Source: Paraeggerthella hongkongensis
GTDB taxonomy: Bacteria > Actinomycetota > Coriobacteriia > Coriobacteriales > Eggerthellaceae
Direction of reading: 5' to 3'
DNA length: 64,000 nucleotides
NCBI RefSeq assembly: GCF_003726035.1
Contig: NZ_QICD01000006.1
Coordinates: 1 to 64,000 of the forward strand
The position numbers were made by a program, and so were the translations under genes. Positions 1 to 8,591 of this stretch are shown piece after piece (the stretch's first letter is position 1; every line of letters starts with the position of its first letter). The notes below the pieces were generated by a model. The model was not told the DNA's origin, did not search any database, and saw nothing but the letters and a program-made list of their open reading frames with translations.

Positions 1-37
1 GAATGACGAGTATGCGAGTCAAATCAATATGTTGTGG

Positions 38-111
38 TGTACCGATAGAGCGTAATGATGTACCGGTAGCCCCGTAACGGGTGCCGGTGAAATTTGGAAC
101 GATGTACCGAT
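38..111. repeat. three TGTACCGRT direct repeats, possible end of an IS21-like element
   Basis: TGTACCGAT, TGTACCGGT and TGTACCGAT occur at 38, 59 and 103. Several short subterminal repeats close together are typical of IS21-family ends, but no transposase lies in the window on this side, so the assignment is tentative. No gene is supported in 1-700. Confidence 0.3.
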
Positions 112-180
112 TTACCTGTAATAATCACTTGGCTTGCTAATAGATGAGACGGATGATAAACACCCAGCTCAGAGGCCTAT

Positions 181-556
181 CTACTCCCACTCGATAAGAT
201 TAATTTGACCTAGGTGCTCTGTGGTGCAGCTGGTGGTGTCTTGTGTCGCACAGTGAACTGAAATCGCCGAAAACGGCCGTTTCGGGTGGTCTCAAAGTAG
301 TCTCAACCGACTTCGGCAGGCAGTTCAAAATCCGTCGAAAAGTGGTCTTGGCCGGCATACTGAGGTGGTCTCAACTCGCCGTGTAAGCAGGCGTTTCCAT
401 TATTCCCCATGGGTCTTGCGTTTACTCCAGGGGAATATTCCGCCCGAAAACTGCCTTTCGGGCCTCGAAACGTCGAAAACGCCCGATTTGGTCTCAATAT
501 GGTCTCAACTCATGCTCTGACCAGCGGATGTCATAGATTCCCGGGAATAAACACCA
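181..556. repeat. direct repeat copy 1 (left of the arsenical cassette), with GGTCTCAA motifs
   Basis: This block is strongly similar, in the same orientation and order, to 2617-3006. Shared landmarks are a CTGTGGTGCAGCTGGTGG stretch, CAGTGAACTGAAATCGCCG, the GGTCTTGCGTTTACTCCA stretch, and CGAAAACGCCCGATTTGG followed by a TCATAGATTCCCGGGAATAA ending. GGTCTCAA occurs at 288, 367, 490 and 501. The two copies flank the arsR-permease-thioredoxin cassette. The repeat begins with TACTCCCACTCGAT (182-195), which resembles 42682-42695. Confidence 0.7.
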
Positions 557-682
557 ACCATAGAGGAAGGTTAGAGCCATCATCCTGTTCCTGCAACCAA
601 AGGATTCCGTAAAACTGCTCTCGATCAGTTATTTGCTGCAGTCTTCGGGTGGCTGTTGACAGATTCGCTTGGCCAGACTAAC

Positions 683-702
683 ATATCAAAGTAATTTGAT
701 AT
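683..702. promoter_or_regulatory. ArsR operator 1
   Basis: ATATCAAAGTAATTTGATAT is a perfect inverted repeat (8-4-8) ending 6 bases before the arsR start codon. A second copy of the same half-sites lies before the permease gene. It is inferred to be the binding site of the adjacent ArsR protein, giving autoregulation. Confidence 0.7.
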
Positions 703-708
703 GAGGAG

Positions 709-1032
709 ATGAACGTGGAGAACGAATACGAAAAGAACGCGCGCGTCTTCAAGGCCTTCTGTAACGAATACCGCCTGCAGATCCTCGAACGTCTGCGCAC
801 GGGCGAGAAGTGCGCGTGCGACCTGCAGGAGCACATCGATATCACTCAGTCCAACCTTTCGCACCACATGAAGGTCCTCTGCCAGTCGGGCGTGGTGGAG
901 TCGTGGCAGGTGGGTAAGTGGACGCACTACCGTATCAGCGAGAAAGGCCGTGCCGACGCGATGGCGCTGATCGACCGGTTGACCCAAGTCGATGCGGGTG
1001 CATCGGATTGTTCGAAGGGTCACTGTAGTTAG
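709..1032 (+). CDS. arsR: ArsR-family metal(loid)-responsive repressor
   Basis: This 107-residue winged-helix protein has the usual length for the ArsR/SmtB family. Residues 20-95 form the HTH core. It carries Cys35-Ala-Cys37-Asp at the start of the recognition region, the position of the CVCD arsenite-binding motif in classical ArsR proteins. Two further Cys residues lie near the C-terminus. The start is the ATG at 709; a GAGG sequence just upstream can act as the ribosome site. It is followed by an ArsP-type permease and a small thioredoxin-like protein, and the same operator lies before both arsR and the permease. This supports arsenical sensing and derepression of the efflux genes. The inducer (arsenite versus organoarsenical) is not shown by the sequence. 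Confidence 0.85.
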   Translation: MNVENEYEKNARVFKAFCNEYRLQILERLRTGEKCACDLQEHIDITQSNLSHHMKVLCQSGVVESWQVGKWTHYRISEKGRADAMALIDRLTQVDAGASDCSKGHCS

Positions 1033-1089
1033 GGCCATGCCACAAGGATGGGGGGAACAGCCGCACAAGCGGCTTTTCTTAAAGGACAC

Positions 1090-1109
1090 ATATCAATTTT
1101 TATTGATAT
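1090..1109. promoter_or_regulatory. ArsR operator 2
   Basis: ATATCAATTTTTATTGATAT is a perfect inverted repeat with the same ATATCAA/TTGATAT arms as the site at 683. It lies 16 bases before the permease start, in the gap after arsR. It suggests a second, separately repressed promoter for the permease and redox genes. Confidence 0.7.
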
Positions 1110-1124
1110 GAGAAGGGGCGCACA

Positions 1125-2126
1125 ATGTTTGAAGCTATCAACAACGCACTGCTGAAGATGACGTGGCTGAACGACTTCTTCGGCTGGCTGCTCACGCAGG
1201 CGGGACTCGACGTCGAAGGCCGCGTGGGCGGCAGCATCCTCTTCTTCTGCTACGACACCGTGAAGATCGCCATCCTGCTGGTGGTCGTAATCTTCCTGAT
1301 AAGCTACATCCAGAGCTACTTCCCACCCGAGCGCACGCGCCGCATCCTCGGGCACATGCACGGCATCTGGGCCAATATCGTGGGCGCCCTCATGGGAACC
1401 GTCACCCCGTTCTGCTCCTGCTCGTCCATCCCGCTCTTCATCGGCTTCACGAAGGCAGGACTTCCCGTGGGTGTGACCTTTTCGTTTCTCATATCGAGTC
1501 CCATGGTGGACCTGGCCTCGCTCATCCTGCTCGCCAGTGTTTTCAACTGGAAGATAGCTATCGCTTACGTGGTGCTTGGGTTGGTTGTCGCCGTGGTAGG
1601 TGGGTCGCTTATGGACCGAATGCACCTAGAGGGCGAGATACCCGCGTTCGTGCGTGAAGGAACGCTTGTGGAGACTGACGAGCATAAGTCCGCGCTTACT
1701 CGACGCAATCGCATTGCCTACGCGTGGGGGCAGGTCGGCCAGATCGTTGGAAAGGTGTGGCCCTATGTGCTGATCGGAGTTGGAGTTGGGGCCCTCATCC
1801 ACAACTGGATTCCCACCGAGGTCATCCAAGCGATCCTCGGCGACAACAACCCCTTCTCGGTCATCCTCGCCACACTCCTCGGCGCGCCCGTCTACGCCGA
1901 CATCTTCGGCACGCTGCCCATTGCCGAGGCGCTTGTGATCAAAGGCGTAGGGGTAGGCACCGTCGTTTCGTTCATGATGAGCGTGACCGTGCTCTCGATC
2001 CCCTCTCTCGTTATGCTGAAGAAGGTTGTATCCGGAAAGCTCATGGGCATATTCATCGGCGTCGTCATCGTCGGTGTAGTTATATGCGGTTATGCATTGA
2101 ACGCGTTCGGGATGTTTCTCGTCTAG
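1125..2126 (+). CDS. arsP: ArsP-type permease (DUF318/UPF0718)
   Basis: This 333-residue polytopic membrane protein has a first hydrophobic block at about 36-62 and an invariant-looking TPFCSCSS segment with Cys97 and Cys99, followed by a conserved glycine/proline-rich helix and an SSPMVDLAS motif. These are hallmarks of the DUF318 permease family, which includes ArsP, the efflux permease for trivalent organoarsenicals. A hydrophilic loop at about 170-205 separates two halves of similar pattern, as usual in the family. It lies 92 bases downstream of arsR with its own ArsR-type operator, and a CxxC redox protein follows 22 bases after its stop. Organoarsenical export is inferred from family and context; other DUF318 members have unknown substrates. 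Confidence 0.8.
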   Translation: MFEAINNALLKMTWLNDFFGWLLTQAGLDVEGRVGGSILFFCYDTVKIAILLVVVIFLISYIQSYFPPERTRRILGHMHGIWANIVGALMGTVTPFCSCSSIPLFIGFTKAGLPVGVTFSFLISSPMVDLASLILLASVFNWKIAIAYVVLGLVVAVVGGSLMDRMHLEGEIPAFVREGTLVETDEHKSALTRRNRIAYAWGQVGQIVGKVWPYVLIGVGVGALIHNWIPTEVIQAILGDNNPFSVILATLLGAPVYADIFGTLPIAEALVIKGVGVGTVVSFMMSVTVLSIPSLVMLKKVVSGKLMGIFIGVVIVGVVICGYALNAFGMFLV

Positions 2127-2148
2127 AGGGACAGAAAAGGAGGAAGAA

Positions 2149-2445
2149 ATGGAAGAAAAGAAGATTGTGGTATACGGGATGGGCTGTAAGAAGTGTGAGC
2201 AGTTGCATGCCAACGCGCTTGAGGCCGCACATCAGATAGGGGTTCCTACGAGAGTGGAGTACATTACCGATGTCGCCATCGTAGCTTCGGCCGGTATTAT
2301 GAGCACTCCTGCGCTTGCGATTGACGGCAAGGTGGTCTCAAGTGGCAGCGTGCTTGCTCCCGAGGCGATTGCTGAATTGATAGAGAAAGCTTTGGATGGC
2401 GGAAATCCATCTGGCGGTGCGTGCTCATGCGGTGGTCGCTGTTAA
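2149..2445 (+). CDS. thioredoxin-like small redox protein of the arsenical cassette
   Basis: This 98-residue protein has a thioredoxin fold of the redox-active disulfide family (TM0996/MTH895-like). It starts with a beta strand and then Cys13-Lys-Lys-Cys16, and the cis-proline segment STPAL is at about 53-57. The C-terminal tail is glycine-rich with Cys92, Cys94 and Cys98, which suggests metal or metalloid binding in addition to thiol chemistry. It is preceded by an AGGAGG ribosome site and follows the permease by 22 bases, so the two are very likely co-transcribed. Family members are commonly coupled to DUF318 permeases. The exact role, reduction of arsenicals or delivery to the permease, is not known. 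Confidence 0.75.
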   Translation: MEEKKIVVYGMGCKKCEQLHANALEAAHQIGVPTRVEYITDVAIVASAGIMSTPALAIDGKVVSSGSVLAPEAIAELIEKALDGGNPSGGACSCGGRC

Positions 2446-2531
2446 GCATGAGATACCATCAGCGTTGTTGCCCTGGATAGCATTGCGCTGTTGTCGAGCT
2501 ACTATTTTGAACCGGAACCCAAGGATAAACA

Positions 2532-2560
2532 GGGAGCACCTTGCAAAACAGGGTGCTCCC
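2532..2560 (+). terminator. stem-loop after the arsenical cassette
   Basis: GGGAGCACC and GGTGCTCCC form a perfect 9-bp stem with an 11-base loop, 86 bases after the last gene of the cassette. There is no clear T-run, so it may be a weak terminator or an mRNA 3'-end stabiliser. Confidence 0.55.
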
Positions 2561-2616
2561 CGGGCAATGTATGGCTGCGACTGTTCCAAGTGGCCGCTAG
2601 GTAAGGTGCAAGCCTC

Positions 2617-3006
2617 CCGTTACCACTCTCGCCATTCCTGCTCGATAAGAGGAATTTGGTCTGCATGCGCTGTGGTGCAGCTGGTGGCATCTCGTGTCAC
2701 ACAGTGAACTGAAATCGCCGAAAACGGCCGTTCCGGGTAGTCTCAAAGTGGTCTCAGCCGATTTTTACGTGCAGTTCAAATTCCGCTGGAAAGTGGTCTC
2801 AATCCGCACTCTAGGGTGGCCTCAACTTCCTGTTTGAGCAGGCATTTCCATTGTTCTCCGTGGGTCTTGCGTTTACTCCAAGGGAATAATCCGCCCGAAA
2901 GCAGTTCCGGAGGCCTCGAAAAGCCGAAAACGCCCGATTTGGTCTCAATATGGTTTCGACTCATGCCCTGACCTGCAGATGTCATAGATTCCCGGGAATA
3001 AACGCC
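2617..3006. repeat. direct repeat copy 2 (right of the arsenical cassette)
   Basis: This is the second copy of the 181-556 block in the same orientation, roughly three quarters identical by eye, including the CAGTGAACTGAAATCGCCG landmark (2702) and the CCCGGGAATAAAC ending. GGTCTCAA occurs at 2795 and 2941. The arrangement repeat-cassette-repeat suggests recombination-mediated gain or loss of the arsenical genes. Confidence 0.7.
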
Positions 3007-3223
3007 GAGATGCAATTCAGCAGCCAGTCGGGTCTTGTCTCTTCGCTCAAAATGCCTCATGAAAGGATGCCCGATGATAATCAAGTCGTATTTCGGTTAT
3101 CATACGCTCTCAACGAGAATCATGCCTGACTGGAGAAACTTATGTCCGAGAGCATCGTCTATCCGGCACGGAAAACGAATTGCGGCTTCGTACGATTCCG
3201 TGAGACCAACAGGAAGGTTATGT

Positions 3224-4027
3224 GATGAGTGGAGCCAGAGACGGTTACGCCGAGGCTCTTGACGAGTTCTATCCGTTTTCCACGAGGGGAGCCGCTGGCC
3301 GGGGAACAGGAGCCATCAGCTCGAGCGGCGGACGACGAGCGTCTACCTGCGGAAAATCCTGAAACCGAACGGCCGCATACTCGACTGCTGCGCGGGGATG
3401 GGCGCCTACTACTTCGACCTCGCGAGGCTTGGTCACCGCGTCGTCGCAGGCGACATGGCCCGGTGCAACGTCGAAGCCCCGGAATCCCACCCAGATGCAT
3501 GCCTCCTTGAGAGCATCATGCGTCTTGATGCCTGCGACCTCTCCGACTTTTCCGATGGCTCTTTCGATGCGGCGCTTATCCTCGGTGCGCTCTATCACCT
3601 GACCGATGCCTCCGACCGTACCCGTTAGCTCTCCAAGGCAGCCCGCTTGGCCAGACCGCAGGGACGTGTTTTTATTGCCTATCTCAACCGACATGGCTGT
3701 TTCCAGAGCAACTTCATGAAACACCTCGATGGCATCGACTCCATTGTCGACCAATTTTATGGCGGGTTTAAAAAGGTGTTCTACCGCACGACGCCGAAGG
3801 AGGCGGAGGTGGCGTGTCGATTTGCGGGACTCGTCCCGCAGTTTCACGTGTCGGCGGATGGCCTCGCCCATGCGTATCCCGACAAACTGGGATCCCTGAG
3901 CGAGGAGCAGTACGAGAAGTTCTGCGCTTGGCACCTTGAGATCTGCGAGGACCTGACCGTATTGGGTAGCAGCGTCCACGGACTTATCGTATGTGAGAAG
4001 CCCTGTGAGGGGATTAAAGTAAAGTGA
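3224..4027 (+). pseudogene. broken SAM-dependent methyltransferase
   Basis: The reading starts at ATG 3224 (MSGARDGYAEALDEFYPF) but loses frame near 3285-3310. It resumes in another frame with RILDCCAGMGAYYFDLA, the glycine-rich SAM-binding motif I of class I methyltransferases, followed by an acidic strand end and DAALILGALYHL (motif IV region). An in-frame TAG at 3626-3628 then interrupts it, and the same frame continues to 4027 with the C-terminal half. It therefore carries one frameshift and one nonsense codon. The next gene overlaps its end by 4 bases, so the pair was once an operon. The substrate is unknown. The original length would be about 265 residues, normal for a small class I methyltransferase. 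Confidence 0.75.
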
Positions 4028-4970
4028 CGGATTTTGATATTCTCGCTGGCGTACCTGAGCTTGCCGACGCAATCGACATCGTTCTCGTCAACAAGGGCTT
4101 CTCGACCGACGCGAAGTTTCGCATCGTTCTTGGAGATGGGGCGACGTATATGTTGCGGGTATCCGATGTGGGCGATTATGATAAGAAGCTGTTCCAATAC
4201 AACGGCCTGGCACACGCAGTGGAGGCCGGCATCCCAGCACCAAGACCGATCTCGTTCGGGTTCTGCGACGGCGGGATGCGATGCTACATGCTGCTCACCT
4301 GGGTCGAAGGAGAAGACCTCCGGGAGGCGCTCGCGTCCGCACCCGTCGCCGACCAGCGTTCTCTTGGAGTGAAGGCCGGCAAACTGCTTAAAGCGCTTCA
4401 CCGTATTCCATGCCAGCCTTTGCACGCAAGCTGAGAGAGCGTCTTCCTGAGCCAGGTTGAAAAAGGAGGGCGGCCCTCGACAAGATCGGCATCGACCTGC
4501 CCGAGCGCAACGCCTTCCTCAGATGCGTCGAGCGCGCCCGTCCTCTGCTTCCCTCACGCCCCGTGGGATTCTGTCACGGCGACTACCATGTGGGCAACCT
4601 TCTCCTCGGCTCTGACGGCGAGCTTGCGGTAATCGACTTCGACCGCAGCAGGACTGCCGACCCGTGGGACGACCACAAGCGAGTTGTGTGGGACGTCGAA
4701 GCATCTCCGGCTTTCGCGTCGGGCAGAATCGACGGCTACTTCGACGGCGATGTGCCGGACGAGTTCTGGGCGTTGCTCGCAGCGTACTGCGCGAGCAACG
4801 CGATCGGCTCCATTGCGTGGGCGGTTCACTTCGGCGAGGAACAGGTTGAGCATCATCTTCGACAAACACGCGACATCTTCGAATCCTACAACGAAATGGA
4901 GCACGTTATCTCAAAATGGTACGCTCCATCATCGCACGACATGCGGCGCGACATAGCGAGAACTTCGTAG
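4024..4970 (+). pseudogene. broken aminoglycoside-phosphotransferase-family kinase
   Basis: The N-terminal part (4024-4434) reads as the nucleotide-binding lobe of an APH/choline-kinase-like protein, with AKFRIVLGDGATYMLRVS and a hinge-like LLTWVEG. The frame is lost between about 4410 and 4490. The C-terminal lobe resumes in another frame with HGDYHVGNLLL (catalytic Asp and Asn) and VIDFDRSRTADPWDD (the metal-binding DFD equivalent), continuing to 4970. All key kinase residues survive but on two disconnected frames, so no intact enzyme can be made without recoding. It overlapped the methyltransferase remnant by 4 bases. A former drug-modifying role is possible from the family, but the substrate cannot be told. 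Confidence 0.75.
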
Positions 4971-5180
4971 AGCAGGTTAGTCCGGTGAAAGGATTGCGAT
5001 AACAGATGAAACGCTTTATACCTCTGGGATAACTGACCGTCCATGATGAACCGTCGCCTGGGCAGGTTGGTGCTGTAATGTGTTTCCATACTCAGTGTCT
5101 TCCAGCATTGCGACAGCATGCCAACAAAGTCTATATCCTATTTTTTCATTAGTATAATCTCACGTCAAAAATTGGTTAAG
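4971..5180. other. no gene seen
   Basis: I see no supported gene, strong hairpin or repeat between the phosphotransferase remnant and the DUF4143-like remnant. Confidence 0.4.
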
Positions 5181-5690
5181 CGTCGATTTGAGCATTGTTC
5201 AGTCCACCTTATCAAGCAATCCGCGTCCCTCAATCCCAGTTCTCCGGGTTTCCAATGGCGAAAAGAGGTACGTTGCGCATCCAATCTTGATCACGAATCC
5301 TGAAAGGCTAAAGCGCCTTGACAGGATCTCGGGGTACCGCTCATGAAATGCACGCAAGCCTTTCGACTTCCGATTTTCCTCAGCCTTTACCTCGATCGGG
5401 TAAACCGAACTACCGTACTGGACAAGGAAATCGACTTCTCTGCGTGAGTTTTCCGCGGATCAGCAATAGGGTTTGAGCTCACAGTCCGAAACCAATTGCT
5501 GGCACACGTACTGTTCAGTAAGCGCACCTTTGAACTCGGTGAAGAGAGCGTTTTCGTTGGCGAGACTGGAGGCGTCAAGCCCAGAAAGAGCACCGAGAGG
5601 GCCGATGTCGAGCGCGAAATATGTCGGCACGGTCTCGTATGTGGCGCGAAACGCCAACACTGGCACGCGCACGAGCTATTTCTATGTCTC
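5180..5690 (-). pseudogene. C-terminal remnant of a DUF4143 AAA-type ATPase
   Basis: Read leftward, the frame gives an ALDIGPLGALSGL segment, then ENALFTEFKGALTEQYV, a stop codon near 5460, and in the same frame NSRREVDFLVQYGS and VYPIEVKAEEN with a basic tail. This is the DUF4143 C-terminal half (a PD-(D/E)xK-like fold) of the two-domain ATPases common in gut bacteria. The N-terminal AAA domain is missing and at least one internal stop is present, so it is decayed. A short disordered match continues upstream toward 5890 but is not readable. Confidence 0.7.
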
Positions 5691-6025
5691 GACGAGCGGA
5701 TCTCTCACGATCTCGCTTGATCGTTTTGGAGTGTGATCGAGCGTGCCCGCCGTCGAAGAAGGTCGCGTGGCTCTTTTGTACGATGGGTTGTCTTCGCTTC
5801 TGTGCGGCATGTTTTGGCGAATCGATACTGAATCCATGAAGATACCAGGCCGGCTTTGACCAGCAATTTCGAGCATTGCTTGCGTCGGTCAAAAGCGAAT
5901 GCGGCGATGCAGCGAAGGAACCCCAGGTGGCAGCTTAAATGTCAGGGCAAGCTAAGATCAGATGATGAAAGGGGAGGGGTTCGCGGCGCTATCGAGTGGG
6001 GCTTGGCTTAAAATAATGTGCGGGG

Positions 6026-6577
6026 CTATGGATCTTGTCTGGGTATCCATGACGAACCGAACTCTGAGTCTTTGAACAGGGCCGCCAAGCCGGTTATTTG
6101 CTTAAGGCGCAGGATCTCGTCGCGATCCATGCCCAAATGCTTAGAGATCCAAGCGTCGGATCGGCCTAAATCGTGAAGATCTGCGACGATTTTGCTCATG
6201 AGGTCTACATTATGCGATCCTCTTGCGCGGTTGTGGCGGATCGTACTGGCCATCCGACAATCGATGGGCTTGTCGATTACGGATACGGGAAGCATGCCGT
6301 TTTCCCTTTCCCGTATGTCGGGATGCTCTAGCATGACGCGATAACGATGGAAGCCGTCCACAACGACGTATCTGTCGTTCTCCCTATCGACATAGCATAC
6401 AATGGGCATGGTGTAACCGTCCTCCTTGATGCTGTCGTAGAGCAGTTCCAGTTCGGGAGGAGCTACGGCGTTTGGGTTGTATGTGTTGGCCTTCACTTTT
6501 TCGATTGGCACGGCAATGACATCATAAACCGGGCTTCGACGATCCGGTGGCACTTTATCTTCCGATAATCTTTCCAT
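6026..6577 (-). CDS. ParB-like nuclease-fold protein (IbrB-like)
   Basis: This 183-residue protein has the ParB/sulfiredoxin-type N-terminal domain: DVIAVPIEKVKANTYNPN at about 22-39, then YVVVDGFHRYRV, which matches the GxHR signature of the fold, and a C-terminal helical HTH-like part (SDAWISKHLGMDRDEILRLKQI). The ATG at 6577 is chosen because GAGGAG stands five bases before it. The 5' end overlaps the upstream PAPS-reductase-like gene by 23 bases, a tight operon. Pairs of this kind are known as IbrB/IbrA from E. coli prophage-like elements, where they act on expression of immunoglobulin-binding genes. Whether that function applies here is unknown; nucleotide-dependent DNA or RNA modification is another possibility. 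Confidence 0.75.
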   Translation of the reverse strand: MERLSEDKVPPDRRSPVYDVIAVPIEKVKANTYNPNAVAPPELELLYDSIKEDGYTMPIVCYVDRENDRYVVVDGFHRYRVMLEHPDIRERENGMLPVSVIDKPIDCRMASTIRHNRARGSHNVDLMSKIVADLHDLGRSDAWISKHLGMDRDEILRLKQITGLAALFKDSEFGSSWIPRQDP

Positions 6578-7880
6578 ACTCACTCCTCAACGAATCAACG
6601 TGCCGCCTGCGCTCCCTTGTCAGGCCGAACCCCATGGTGCTGCACGTGTGGTCGTTCCTCAATATGCAGTAGCACATCCTTTTCCAACTGGGGATATCCC
6701 GGGTTGACTTAACGTCGTCGGTGTGATCTGGCAGTTCGCCTTCGAATACGATGCGTGAATTTTTTTTGAGCGTATAGTTAGAAAAGCCGTTGCGGTGAAT
6801 GTGGTAGCCTCGTTCTAAGAGCTCCGATATGACCCCTTCGTCGAGGCCGCCTCCTGTTTCATACCAGAAACGGATAGACGTTTTGAATTTTTGTATGTAA
6901 GATTTTCGAAGGTTTTCTGGGAGTGTTTCTAGCAGGAAGAACGTAAAGGACTTCCATGTGTGTCCTTCGGGCAGGGCCAGCCTTCCGTAGCCTAGTGCTT
7001 TGGTTCGACAGTAGATCGATCCGAAGTTCGCGCCTTGGACGCGCCCGACCAGCTTCGCCCATATGTATGGGTCGATCACGCGGTAGAGATTCAAGCTGTC
7101 TTTTGCGGAGTCGCCGAACGGAGATGCGACCCTCATCTGGTCAGGGGTCAGGCCGGCCATGTGATACAGGTCGTACAGATGATTGTAGTCGTAGCCAAAA
7201 AGCGCATTCGCGTGCCAGACGTCACTGACCGTCCAGTCGTACAATGGGCTTGCGCTCCATACGTCTTTAAATTGGCGAGTGATCCAGCATTCGCCTCGGT
7301 ACCCATATTTTTTATTGAGGATTCCGCTGTAGCGATGAAGCGACTCGTCTGTCCGGATCCCTAGGAGGCATACGGTTTTTCCTCCGCCGCAGATCTTTTT
7401 GTACCAGCGGGCGAATTGTTTGGCGAGATCCTCCTGGTGCATTTTATAGCGGTACGTTTCAATGGGGTTCCTGCCCATTCTGATCACATAGCGGCGTTTC
7501 GGCATCGGCCGTACCCAGATGTCCTCCTTTTGGTCGTCCCAGGGGTACCAAAACATCTCATAACTTCCGAGGGCCGTCCTTGTGGCCATGGGGAGGCACA
7601 CCCAGTAAGGTTGAACCCTTGCCTCGGCTTCGATCCTGTCGAACGTTCTCTCAACGTACTCCGTTGTGGCAGTGTACTGGGCTTCGAAGTCTTGATGGAA
7701 TACGCCGACCGTCCTTTCCGGGCAGTGTCGTCTCCGGAAGTCCAAAAGCAGATCGAGGAGAAGCCCGCTGTCCTTGCCTCCGGAGAACGAAACGAAGACG
7801 TTGTCGAACTCCCGAAACACGAAGCCCAGCCTTTGCTGTAGTGCGTTGTAGACGTTTTGGTCGGTATATTGCTTGATCAT
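6555..7880 (-). CDS. PAPS-reductase-family protein with DUF3440-like C-terminus (IbrA-like)
   Basis: The protein is about 441 residues long. The N-terminal adenine-nucleotide alpha hydrolase domain carries the PP-loop SFSGGKDSG, and conserved motifs such as LLGIRTDES and PLYDWTVSDVW follow in family order. The C-terminal part has a Cys/His-rich segment (RMCYCILRNDHTCS) typical of DUF3440. ATG 7880 is preferred because an AGGGG ribosome site precedes it and family members begin shortly before the PP-loop; an in-frame ATG at 7958 would add 26 residues. It is the first gene of a two-gene operon with the ParB-like protein. Such proteins activate a substrate by adenylation or transfer sulfur, and related enzymes modify tRNA or DNA. 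The actual substrate is unknown. Confidence 0.78.
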   Translation of the reverse strand: MIKQYTDQNVYNALQQRLGFVFREFDNVFVSFSGGKDSGLLLDLLLDFRRRHCPERTVGVFHQDFEAQYTATTEYVERTFDRIEAEARVQPYWVCLPMATRTALGSYEMFWYPWDDQKEDIWVRPMPKRRYVIRMGRNPIETYRYKMHQEDLAKQFARWYKKICGGGKTVCLLGIRTDESLHRYSGILNKKYGYRGECWITRQFKDVWSASPLYDWTVSDVWHANALFGYDYNHLYDLYHMAGLTPDQMRVASPFGDSAKDSLNLYRVIDPYIWAKLVGRVQGANFGSIYCRTKALGYGRLALPEGHTWKSFTFFLLETLPENLRKSYIQKFKTSIRFWYETGGGLDEGVISELLERGYHIHRNGFSNYTLKKNSRIVFEGELPDHTDDVKSTRDIPSWKRMCYCILRNDHTCSTMGFGLTRERRRHVDSLRSEYGKIIGR

Positions 7881-8428
7881 GGCCCACCCCTGCATCGTCC
7901 TAGCCGTAAGGCGACTCATTCGGGTGACGAGCAATCGGTGATTTGCTTCATCAACCATCTTTTCTAAAAATAACCTTAACTGCGATTCGCGGCTCTCTTG
8001 TTAATTATACTCGAAGAAAAACAATGCAAGCGCTTGCGGCGCGAGAATGGAGAACGGAAGGAGGTTTTACCCGAGAAAAAAGAGGCTGGCCCGCTGGCTG
8101 CGCGTGGGTGCCCCGAGATCCTGCCGAGGCGCTTCAAAGCGTGTCGCCGGAAGAGGCGTTCGCTGATCGCGGTCCGGATTCGCGTGCGCCCACCTTCAGA
8201 AGGTGGTTCTTGAGTGCTCGTGCATCGATCCTGGTCGAGCTGTGGTTCTAAAGCTCTGCCCGCATGCTGGGCGCGATCGGCGGAGCTGTTGCTCTCGATT
8301 GTGCTGAACGATGCAGCGCGCTCCCACTAAGCGTGCGATCGTTGGGATTTTTGGTTATCAAGCCTAATGAGCGGGCGAGCCGCAGGTTTCCGTCCCGGAA
8401 GGCGGAATTATACGTAAATATCGTTTGC

Positions 8429-8445
8429 TTCAACCTGAGGTTGAA
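8429..8445. promoter_or_regulatory. palindromic operator candidate upstream of the surface protein
   Basis: TTCAACCTGAGGTTGAA is a perfect palindrome around a central G, about 147 bases before the surface-protein start and just ahead of an AT-rich stretch that could hold a promoter. No regulator gene in the window is an obvious partner. Confidence 0.4.
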
Positions 8446-8531
8446 ACAAAAGGCCAGATCAAACATTATCCTAGTATATGAATAGACTTTTAGAGGACGA
8501 GCGTATATTATTCGGGCATCTTAAAGTTTTT

Positions 8532-8564
8532 CACGCCCCGCACGGTTTTTGCGGTGCCGGGCGT
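8532..8564 (+). promoter_or_regulatory. stem-loop in the 5' leader of the surface protein
   Basis: CACGCCCCGCAC and GTGCCGGGCGTG form a 12-bp stem with one mismatch and a 9-base loop, 27 bases before the start codon. It could be an attenuator or could protect the mRNA. There is no T-run directly after it. Confidence 0.5.
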
Positions 8565-8591
8565 GAGATGTTTTGACGAGGAGTAGAAGAA

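Larger units (their letters stand above)
7960..8591. other. long leader/intergenic region with two inverted repeats
   Basis: No gene is supported here. The notable structures are the operator-like palindrome at 8429-8445 and the stem-loop at 8532-8564, both ahead of the surface-protein gene that starts at 8592. Confidence 0.4.

Noticed and set aside
303-612. Short frames in the direct repeats on both strands
   Set aside because: The frames differ between the two repeat copies and contain stops in one or the other; no shared protein is encoded with confidence.
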